A program made the translations under genes and the position numbers. From the NCBI GenBank assembly GCA_949361645.1, contig OX442431.1, positions 5,894,473 to 5,958,472 of the forward strand: a stretch of 64,000 nt of DNA. Direction: 5' to 3'. A model generated the notes under the pieces. The model was not told the DNA's origin and did no database searches. It worked only from the letters and a program-made list of their open reading frames with translations. Positions 11,701 to 20,484 of this stretch are shown here, in pieces (the stretch's first letter is position 1; every line of letters starts with the position of its first letter). The DNA comes from Spongilla lacustris (taxonomy: Eukaryota; Porifera; Demospongiae; Spongillida; Spongillidae).

Positions 11701-13739
11701 CCTCCTCTCCCTCCCTCTTCCTCTCCCTCCTCCCTCTTCCTCTCCCTCCTCCCTCTCCCTCCCTCTTCNNNNNNNNNNNNNNNNNNNNNNNNNNNNNNNN
11801 NNNNNNNNNNNNNNNNNNNNNNNNNNNNNNNNNNNNNNNNNNNNNNNNNNNNNNNNNNNNNNNNNNNNNNNNNNNNNNNNNNNNNNNNNNNNNNNNNNNN
11901 NNNNNNNNNNNNNNNNNNNNNNNNNNNNNNNNNNNNNNNNNNNNNNNNNNNNNNNNNNNNNNNNNNNNAACTAAACAGCAAGTGAGGGGAAAATGCCATG
12001 AAGTACTAGGAGGTGGGGGAGAAGGCAGCGATGTTGTGTGTACTTGTGTGTACGTATGTGCTTGCAAAGATGCATATGTGTTTGTATACATGTACCACGT
12101 ACTACATGTACTGTATACATGTACGTCAGTATATATGTGAGGATGCTGTGTGTGCTAGTACACTCACAGGGAGGACGAATAGGACCAAAGCCAGGGGGGA
12201 GGCGGCCATGGCTAGGTACCAGCGCCATCCTAGACGTTCCACCACAGCCAGTGCAAGGAGAGATCCAAATACACTCCCTAGTCCCCAGTACACCTGCACA
12301 GTTATGGTAGAATGGCACAACAGTGTTAAAGCATGACATCATGACCAGATATTACATGACATCATGACCAGATATTACATGACATCATGACCAGATATTA
12401 CATGACATCATGACCAGATACTACATGACATCATGACCTGATATTACCACATAACACATGCCCAGATATTACCACACAGCACACAGGTGCAGATAGAGGG
12501 GGGGGGGGGGGGGTTAGGGGTTCCAACCCCCCCCCCCCCCCCCCCTTTGGATTCATCAAAAAGGGTGTGGCTTAGTACATGTATTAGTTTAGTTAACCAA
12601 TTAACATGTTTTCACAAAATGGAGTGCGATAATCACATCCCCATTCCTGTTAAGAAGTTGAAGCAATCAACAATCTTTAGCTACTCAGGCCCATAGCCAG
12701 GGGGGATTGGGGGGTCGGTCGATCTCCCCCTCCCCCCATTTGATGCATGTGTTCTGTTCCCTCCAGTTATAATAATAATTGTATTGAGCTCCTGTATATA
12801 TGATCTCTGCCTGTATTTGGTCACCCCACTTTTGTACTTGGCTAAATGTGAGGCAACCCCCTCCCCCCCCCCCCCCCCCCCCCCCATGCTAAAATCCTGT
12901 ATCCACCACTGCCAAGGTGCTCATATTTTACCACATGACAAGGTGCTCAGATGTTACCACATGACAAGGTACTCAGATGTTACCACATGACAAGGTGCTC
13001 AGATGTTACCACATGACAAGGTACTCAGATGTTACCACATGACAAGGTGCTCAGATGTTACCACATGACAAGGTGCTCAGATGTTACCACATGACAAGGT
13101 GCTCAGATGTTACCACATGACAAGGTGCTCAGATGTTACCACATGACAAGGTGCTCAGATGTTACCACATGACAAGGTGCTCAGATGTTACCACATGACA
13201 AGGTGCTCAGATGTTACCACATGACAAGGTGCTCAGATGTTACCACATGACAAGGTGCTCGGATGTTACCTATGTGCATGTAGCTTGCCCACTTCACATC
13301 TCCAACTACATGTATCAGCATTCTAAATATGTACATAATTATGCCCAAATATGGCACACAAATAAGCACAGTACACACTGGCATTAGACGTGGCCCACCC
13401 ACACACTCACACTCATTCATTCACTCCCTGACCTCCAATAGCACAATGCACAATCCTCTGGCCTTCTTGGGAAGGAACTCTGAATAGTAGGTCACCCTGA
13501 AATGCCAGTCCAGCAATAACGATTAATAATCTGTGTGGTTTTAACCCTATACGTACGACTGTGAGCTTCCACCAGCTGCTATGCCCACTCCAAAGCGGCA
13601 CACCAGTAACCAAGGGTAACCGAATTGCTTTGTGTTTGGAACCGGGGCAGCACTGAGCAGTCCAAATACCAGGATCAGTACCGCACACAGACCTAAGCTC
13701 TGATTGCAGAGAGGCTCACATTAAAACAAAATCTACACA

Positions 13740-13791
<52 letters not shown>

Positions 13792-14751
13792 ACTTTTCGT
13801 CCAAACATGTCACTGATAGATCCCCAGAAGAGAGCACCAATTAGAAAGCCCATGAAAACCACCTGAAACAATATGAAAAGTGAGATGCTTCATAAAGTAA
13901 TTAAAAACACCATGCAAGTCTTGCACACAGATCCATGTGCAATAACCCATTGTAGTAGGTATCTGCACTAAGTGCTACAGACAAGTGGACCTCACAAATA
14001 AAAGCCATATAATGTAATTGATGGTGCAGTGCGTGGAATCACATGACCCTTAAAGTGTGGGGATCATATGACCCTTAAAGTGTGGGGATCACATGACCCT
14101 TAAAGTGTGTGGGGATCACATGAAGGTTGACCTCACTAAGGTCACTAAGGGGGGAGACAGTCATAATGTTGGCTTCGTACTGTGGGGGGGGGGGGGGGGG
14201 GTGATCCTAATGTTGGCCCATATGTATATGTATGTGCACATATTATGTACTTGCGTGTGCACTAAATGTGGGGGGAGGGGTAGCTGTGGGGGGAGGAGGG
14301 GGAAGGATCACATGATTCTTACAGTCGTAATGTTGGCTTCATCAGATGGGGTGAGGTTCCAGTCACACTTGACGAGGGGAGAGAGGACTGAGAGGATCAT
14401 GAGCTCCATGGCGTCAGCAAGCTGCGGGTGGAAAGGTGAGGGCGTGAAGATGGGAGCGCGCGGCGATATGAGCGAAGGGATCGATCGAGGGTCGGCCGGG
14501 GGCTCTTACCCAGATCAGGCCGCAGAATACCGTGATGAGGATCTGGAATAAGCCAAAGCCGAGCTTCTCCACAGCTTCGTCGATCGTGAACACATCTCGC
14601 ACTGTGATAGACTATATGAATGACCCACCAATACATGTATACGTGATCAGAAAGTACCATCTTTAACAGCATCACCATCTTTGTTTGTTACTTCTTTTTC
14701 TCCTGCAGAACCATACGTTGCAACTCTGTCCGTAGCTAGCTTGCCGTCCAT
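5787..14751 (-). CDS. SVOP/SV2-like major facilitator transporter, proximal paralogue
   Basis: Fifteen exons with GT/AG borders and compatible phases: 14658-14751, 14510-14601, 14323-14421, 13794-13862, 13557-13699, 13433-13496, 12168-12293, 11465-11522, 10152-10288, 9314-9405, 8490-8563, 8153-8263, 7910-8021, 7476-7647 and 5787-5900. A 105-base exon present in the paralogue (PESARFYMIKGKGAQAKK region) is missing exactly where the assembly gap lies, and the terminal exon is unresolved. Diagnostic blocks are FTIDEAVEKLGFGLFQ, the MFS signature FWGSISDMFGRK, an acidic cytosolic loop ending PLLGDEGADFSK, a Cys-rich lumenal loop (CNSTFENCTCKQFD), and AAYAYTPEVYPTNVRA before the last helices. This is the full 12-helix SVOP layout. 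It is predicted to be a vesicle or plasma-membrane transporter of unknown substrate. It is the tandem head-to-tail partner of the gene at 1028-2865. Confidence 0.88.
7741..7889. repeat. CA-rich microsatellite in intron
   Basis: Degenerate (CA)n with interspersed TGCACA/TACACA units, in the transporter intron between exons 7910-8021 and 7476-7647. The open frames seen across it on both strands are repeat artefacts. Confidence 0.8.
8680..9150. repeat. 23-bp G-rich minisatellite in intron
   Basis: About 20 copies of a 23-bp unit, GGGCAGGGGGAGGGTCTACT plus GTA, with very little divergence. They fill most of the intron between exons 9314-9405 and 8490-8563. Several runs of three to five G per unit lie on the plus strand, which is the template strand of the gene, so G-quadruplex formation is plausible. 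A poly-G run lies nearby at about 8325-8346. Confidence 0.9.
9431..9802. repeat. 17-bp/10-bp composite minisatellite in intron
   Basis: An alternating array of GGACACCCAGCAATGAT (17 bp) and GGACACCCAT (10 bp) units over about 370 bp, in the intron just upstream of exon 9314-9405. The long minus-strand frames across it (GCPSLLGVH-type peptides) are by-products of the repeat. Confidence 0.9.
10324..10780. repeat. 18-bp G-rich minisatellite in intron
   Basis: Units related to GGGGACAGGACTGGGGAG. They are almost perfect from about 10478 to 10632 and degenerate outside that. The array lies upstream of exon 10152-10288 on the transcribed strand. The long frames on both strands are repeat artefacts. 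Multiple G runs make it a G-quadruplex candidate. Confidence 0.9.
10902..11090. repeat. 27-bp minisatellite in intron
   Basis: Seven copies of a 27-bp unit starting CATGTGTACCCCATAGGACA and ending TCCTATA or TCCTGAA. Because 27 is a multiple of three, both strands stay open as repeated nonapeptides, which is a length artefact and not a gene. It lies in the same intron as the 18-bp array. Confidence 0.9.
11590..11768. repeat. CT-rich simple repeat abutting the gap
   Basis: CTCCCTCCCTCTTCCTCT-type polypyrimidine sequence running directly into the run of Ns. It probably caused the assembly break. Confidence 0.9.
11769..11968. other. Assembly gap of 200 N
   Basis: Exactly 200 undetermined bases, a typical scaffolding placeholder, so the true distance is unknown. 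One exon of the proximal transporter is expected inside. Confidence 0.99.
12338..12450. repeat. 24-bp minisatellite in intron
   Basis: About five copies of CATGACATCATGACCAGATA plus TTAC in the transporter intron between exons 13433-13496 and 12168-12293. A G18/C20 pair of homopolymers at about 12499-12546 follows and could fold on itself. Confidence 0.85.
12905..13265. repeat. 26-bp minisatellite in intron
   Basis: About 14 copies of CAAGGTGCTCAGATGTTACC plus ACATGA, strongly homogeneous, in the same transporter intron. There are no spacers between units, so it is not a CRISPR-like array. Confidence 0.9.
13737..13791. repeat. (AC)n microsatellite next to a splice donor
   Basis: An uninterrupted AC repeat that directly follows, in the transcribed direction, the GT donor of exon 13794-13862. 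The repeat itself forms most of the intron start (GTGGTGTGTG...). In the distal paralogue this donor is a normal GTATGT. Confidence 0.85.
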
Positions 14752-17700
14752 AATTTTAATAGCCTCTCCTCTCGTTCCCAGACTCACGTACGTAAGCATT
14801 ACCGCATAGTACATATTACACATATGTGGTAATGTTTACGTGAGAGGTTGCAGTGTCATCCCGGGAAGGTTCACACTTACGTTGATTACCTCGCCGCCAT
14901 ATTTTTTTGGTGTCCTAACTATTTTAACGTCATCATTTATTAATAACGTACAATGCCTAAGCTTTTCTGCGCTTTGAAGTACTTAACAAAAATATCCGTC
15001 TATTTCCAGGGCCGTAGTACTGGTAGCAGCCGGTCAGGCATTCGGGCAATAGCCTGACCACTTTTTGCCCAAGGTCCACCTCGAGAAACGCCTGAAAACG
15101 ATATAAAAATGTGTGCATACCCGGTATGGAAGGAATCGAGACATGTATCGAATGTCGAACGCACCCCTTTAAGGAACACTAAACTCATTACAATTTTTAA
15201 TCAACAGTCACGTGTTTACAATGAATTTACTCAAGACCCTACTCCGTAATACATTAGTTGAAAATTAATATTATACTAGACATTTACAACAATGCTAATG
15301 CGTGGTGCTATATGATGCTTAGCGTATGATATGGACACAGTTGCTAATTTGCTCCCACCTTCGTTGGTACGCGATACTAAGTAGATCGCTTGAAGATGTA
15401 ATCTCGCGGAATGAGCCCTTTTCGACTAATAGCCATGCATGGGAATAACATTTACGCTCATCGGCCATAATTACCGTGCAGTTAATTGCATAGATCTTCG
15501 TGCACCATCGTTTTTAAGCGGGTGGCAAACCCCATGCATGCACTGTGTGTTTATCCTTTGATGTGGTTGTTCCTAATTCGGTTCCTTTGCCGTACATTGA
15601 TCGAGGTATGCTTGCCAAAAAGTAAGTCTTCAGTACCAGGATTCATGAAACATTTCCTACGGTTAGTACATTTGTAATCTCCATTAAAACCAACAGTGTT
15701 TAAATTATCTCTCTAGCATGGATAGTCTGTCCACATCAGTCAAAGGAAGTCGATTGTTCCTATTAAGCTAGGTTCCTATGCTCTACATGTAATTGCAACC
15801 CGCTGCTATTTTTTTGTTTCTAATTTTTAAAACCAGTCATGCACATTTATGATTTGAGTATTATTGTAGTAAACGTGAGCGCCTCATGGCTGGCTGTTCA
15901 ATCGACGCTAATTTAACTTCCAATCGTAATCTGAAATTCTTTCAGCCATCGTCGGACACCCTATAAATCACCCCACTAAGTACAATTTCCCTAAACGAGC
16001 GTTTGGTGTATTATTTAGCACTGAAGACATAATTTTTTTTTTTAATTGGGGGTGGGCAGAGAGGCTTTTTAAAGGGAGTCAGTATATATTTGAGCATACT
16101 GATAAAGAGTGTTGTTCGGAACCGGCTTTGATTCATATACATCATGCAGGGGAAGATTTCATGGCCACATAGCAGTTTTGCCGCCAAAAATGCCTCTCAA
16201 ATTCGAGGAAATGCGTTAGCTTCTGGGGCTCCGCCCCAGACCCCGCTGGGGGAGCTTGCAGCGCTCCCCCAGAGTCCCAGACCCCCTAGCTGCAATTTCA
16301 TTCGGTCCTGTTACCAGCCTGACCACTTTTCCGATGCTGCCTACGGGCCTGATTTCGTATCCCAGCGGATGGATTTCAGAGGAAACGATGGATTGCAGCG
16401 ATCGGATTCATCAGGACATCACCACATTACCGTAGGCGTAGGCTATTTGTAATAAACATTTCGTTACAGACGAGGTTACAGGTACGTGGGGTGATCGAGA
16501 AAAGAAAAAAAAAGAACACATTCTAACATAACGTTGATTTGTTTTACCTAGGGCAACCATCTCGGGACCCCAGTCTGGCCAGTCACATTGATTTTGTGCC
16601 GTCAATCTTTTCGAAGCCCGGCCCCACTTAGAAACATCATCTACCCAATGCTGGTCAGATATGCGGCATCATATGCCAAACGGATCACAATATGTTCCAG
16701 GTCCATAAAGACATTGTAGCTTTTTGTCGTATTTCTTTTTCTCGCTAGGCAACAGCTCGTTATAATACGTACTTTAGGACACCAAAAAACATGGCGGCGA
16801 GTGAATCTACGTAAGTGTGAACCTTCCCGGGATGACACTGCAACCTCTCTAATCTTATGCACCATACGTATAAGCGTCCAGCATATAACTTACGTTTTTA
16901 AAACTTTACATGTAACGAGTCGACTTCCATAAATTGCCGATGATTAAACCACGCCCTCGAGTCATGTTTCTGATTTCAAGAGGCTATTTGTTTTTTATAC
17001 GTATATATAGGGTAGCGTCAGGTATATATGTTCGCCAGTCAAGAGTGTTCGCCACCCTTCACTTCAAACGCGGCGCCAAGGCTTACCTAATGTCTTTATC
17101 CCTCGGCACAAAATGGAAATAATATTACTTAATTGGAGTCTGTGTTTACGGCACACTATTAAAATTATATCTACTCTTTCAGCTGTTCCAAAATAATGAC
17201 GTAAAGTTCGCTACCTCAATTATCGGTAGAAATGGCGCGGTAAACACCGCACAATTGCTAGCGAGTCTATTTGGTGCAAGTCAGTGTCTGTAAGGTATGT
17301 AATGCAAATTCGCTTAAAATCTTGTTATTACAGAAGAGCAGTTCTTTCTGAACAATGTATATTGTTTCATGTTTGATGAAACGTACTGGCTTTGGAACCG
17401 GGGGGGGGGGGGGGGGGGGGGGGGGAACACTCCAACCGTAATTTACGCTGGTAGGTAGCAGTCGCCAGGGGTGGCGACTACTCCTACCCCATCAAATGAA
17501 CTACACGTGGATTCTGCTTGGCGCATACCGTTCCGTGTTCTATCTTTACAAAAATTGGCTCACAGTAGAAGTCTTTAAATTACCTTGTCTTGATTATGTT
17601 ATAACTTATAAATATCAAAAAACGAGGTGAATTCAAATCAGTCCTATTACACCCACGGTGTGATAGAGAGCTTATTTATGTCGCTGGTGCTCCTTTTTAC

Positions 17701-17876
17701 CCTTTTCACGGAGGGCCAGAGGGCCGGGATTACAAGATTGTTTTCAATACAGGGACGGCAAACTATAACCTCGCACCACGCGGATCACCATACGCGGATC
17801 ACCATACATTGAAGGCATACATTGCAACCATATTCACCATTGAATTGCTTCATTGTAAGGACTAAAGCCCTTGCTA
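14752..17876. other. Non-coding stretch upstream of the proximal transporter
   Basis: No gene recognised. It contains the transporter promoter region, a pair of inverted arms at 14842-14918 and 16774-16849, a palindromic CTGGGGCTCCGCCCCAG-type repeat near 16218-16290, and a poly-G run of about 25 at 17401. The short open frames have no domains. Confidence 0.5.
14842..16849. repeat. Inverted repeat pair 2 kb apart
   Basis: Arm 14842-14918 is about 90% identical to the reverse complement of 16774-16849. Both carry GAGAGGTTGCAGTGTCATCC at the outside and an ATGGCGGCGAG motif plus a CGTAAGTGTG splice-donor-like string inside. I see no clear target duplication. It may be a 2-kb terminal-inverted-repeat element or a duplicated and inverted first-exon/promoter segment. 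Confidence 0.6.
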
Positions 17877-19113
17877 TTAGATCGAAACTAGTTTAACTTT
17901 ACATAACTGTGTCTGACCATTAGAACTGTGCATCATAAAACCAGTTTCATAAAGATTATTCATATTTTTTAACACAGGGTCCAGCAAAAGCCTTGCATTC
18001 GGCTTGTTCGGTCCATACCATAGTCCACACAAAATTATGTTTTCAGCTTTCTGACGTAGTATTGGAGGAAGATTCAGTACCATTAAAAGAACAGGCCAAA
18101 TACTGACTGCACTGGATTTGTAGATTGGTATTCCATCAGTGCAAAGGGTGACAGCTAGATTAAGCGGTGACTCATTAAAAAAAAAAACTGTCTTGAGAAA
18201 GGGATGATTGTAAAACAGATCCAGACCAAACATCTGTTAGTTTTCCAACACTGAATTCTCTGTTATTATAACTAAGTTGTAGCTCTTGATGATTGCCTAA
18301 ATAAATTTAAATAACACAGAAAAGTACATGTACATTAGTATAAGCTTATGCTATCATATGCATGCACACCACTATATTTTATTACTTATAAGTTGACCAT
18401 ACTTGTTATCATATACAGTACTAACTGTAAATTGTAAATTGTCACTCACGTGATACAACTGAGTGTAAAGATTTCATTATTGACATATGGATCAAATGCC
18501 CAGGGTTTTCAGACTGTAGAGTACAGGTACATTTGTCTTCAAAAGGAATAGAACATGTAGAACAAATCTTCTGATCTTTAAAACCTGCAGAGAATTGCTT
18601 AAAAAACTGTTTAAGTTTGTGCAGGCTTTTTGGAAGTGCATTTGGTACAGGACATATCAAGTGAAGTAGATGTATAAGGCCCTCCATATAGCTTTGTATG
18701 AAAGTTTGTATTTATAAGCATATTGCATTATAATGCAAATTGATGCTTGCTCCCGAATAAAGAGGTTGTAAAAAACTTGGATCTAGTTGACATCCATCAA
18801 ACACTCTACCTTGAAATACATCATTTTCTGATTCAGATTCAGTGTCACCTATTGCAGATTTGTCTGTGTCAGAAATATCTTCCATTTCCTGTTCTATTTC
18901 AGGAACAACTTCCACTTCTTCGATTTGATCTACTTCAGCCTCTTCTGTGTCAGACCGATCTTGCATGCTCTCAACTTCCTCTGCGTTTGTACTAAGACCT
19001 GAGTTTTCATCACCAGTAGTAACTTCATTGTCAGATTCAGTAATGTTTGCTGTTTGTGATACACCTGTCCAATTATACATTTCATGGCATATGATTATTG
19101 GTGTTACATGCAT
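17877..19113 (-). CDS. CACTA/EnSpm (Tnp2-like) transposase gene, probably partial
   Basis: Three minus-strand open blocks read as one split gene. Block 19113-18712 is an acidic Ser/Thr/Glu-rich N-terminus ending DPSFLQPLYSGASI. Block 18687-18442 has CPVPNALPKSLHKLKQFFKQ and a Cys pair, CSTCSIPFEDKCTC. Block 18233-17877 has LNLAVTLCTDGIPIYKSSAV, SIWPVLLMVLNLPPILR and LCGLWYGPNKPN. The last block resembles the Tnp2/transposase_21 family, where a T-D-G-x-P-[IL]-[YF]-K-S-S motif precedes a W-P-I-[LQ] stretch. A donor (GTGAGTG, minus strand near 18449) and a CAG acceptor just before 18233 join the last two blocks. A stop separates the first two, so an intron or lesion lies near 18690-18712. Catalytic residues further downstream are not seen. 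Confidence 0.55.
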
Positions 19114-19204
19114 TCAATGCATTTACCAATGATCCATTAGTAGTGGAATTCTTTGCTGCCAATCTAAACAGATAAATAAATCACAAGCATGCCATACATA
19201 CATG

Positions 19205-20073
19205 CAGTGATGCCGCGGCCAGCACGGACCGTCCGTGACCGTATTCATTTGACGGTTTTTGACGGCCGACCGTGACCGTGACCGGGAAGCTTACCGATCA
19301 CGTGATTAAACCGTGAAAAATGATTGGCCGTCAAATTTATTTGCTGGCCGTCCGTGGCCGTCAGAACTTTTGACGGTCCATTAAGCCTATTCACGTCACT
19401 AGCGTCAAGTGCAGTGGATTTTTTCCCTGCGTGGCAAATGTCGTCTTTCCAAAAACCTTTGAGGATAAGCCACCTGATAGCGCGGTGAAGTCTGCAGCAA
19501 ACCCACCCGACTGTCACCAACACGTGGCTATGGAATCATTTAAATTTTTATTATTTACGTCGTCCCCCTCGCCATGACATAGTCTCGTCCCCAGCCTGAT
19601 ATGTATTCGTAATATGCGATGTAATCCATCCGCTGCCGCTGAATGTGGGTCTGGGGACGCGACTTGCCATTATTACGCGTTATCGCGTGGATTCCACGTG
19701 CGAGCGAGTTTTCTCCCAGTTGAGACTCATTGTGAAGATGGAGGATGGATCCAGCCAGGATTGAATCTGTTCTCTTTCAGTCTCAGCTGCAATAAAACCT
19801 TTAGTTAATTGAATCTGTTCTTTCACACTTGTTTTGCTATGCCCTTGCATACCGTTCATGGACCATTTCTATTGATACGTGCATGCCAAACTTCTATAGC
19901 ATAAATAATGACCGTCCGTGACCGTATTAAAATTTTGACGGTTGACGGCCAGCCGTGTACGTGACCGTATTGAAATCATACAGTCCATCTTTGACCGTGA
20001 ACGTGACCGTCTATATCCAAACGGCCAGCCGTGAACGTGACCGGATTGTCAAAAGCTGGCCGCGGCATCACTG
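19205..20073. mobile_element. Non-autonomous hAT element with 8-bp TSD
   Basis: Termini CAGTGATGCCGCGGCCAGC and its inverted copy, 869 bp apart, flanked by the perfect 8-bp duplication CATACATG (19197-19204 and 20074-20081). Dispersed GACCGT/ACGGTC subterminal motifs fill both ends. A short plus-strand remnant near 19690-19760 reads STCERVFSQLRLI, which is the hAT C-terminal dimerisation motif, so this is an internally deleted derivative. It shares its terminal sequence with the element at 20603-22607. Confidence 0.92.
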
Positions 20074-20114
20074 CATACATGTACTTACATGTATGTACAT
20101 GCATGCGTATACTA

Positions 20115-20221
20115 GTTGGGCGTAGCCCGACCTTCGCGTATTGGCGTAAGGTCGTGTATCAAGCATATACCTGGATTTGTACCCATCTGATACAATACGC
20201 GAAGGTCGGGCTACGCCCAAC
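20115..20221. mobile_element. TA-flanked MITE, longer copy
   Basis: A 107-bp element with about 32-bp terminal inverted repeats starting GTTGGGCGTAGCCCGACC, flanked by TA at 20113-20114 and 20222-20223. It is the same family as 2551-2602, with an additional unique core of about 45 bp. It lies 41 bases right of the hAT element. Confidence 0.75.
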
Positions 20222-20484
20222 TACATGCGTACATCCTCCTTTTCAACGAGGGGAGGAGGGGGGAAATTAATGGCTTGAAGACGCTAACCTGTATAGACGA
20301 TGCTTGAAATGACGCCAAGCTGTAGTACGGGGAATTGCTTTTCCACTTTCGGTTAGATATCTGCGATAGATGATACGTTGTCTCCGCTCCATTCTGAAAA
20401 AAAAAAAAAAAAAAAACAGAACATAATCTAATAACGCATGCGCATTTTGATTCACGTGTTCAGCATTTCAAGGAATACAATGCA

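Noticed and set aside
11505..12140. Frames running through the N run
   Set aside because: They are translated across 200 undetermined bases and CT repeats; no evidence of coding.
12905..13265. Possible CRISPR-like array (regular 26-bp repeats)
   Set aside because: Head-to-tail repeats without unique spacers, in an intron of a eukaryotic gene.
15000..15188. 62-codon minus-strand frame
   Set aside because: Short, no domain, lies within repeat-rich intergenic DNA.
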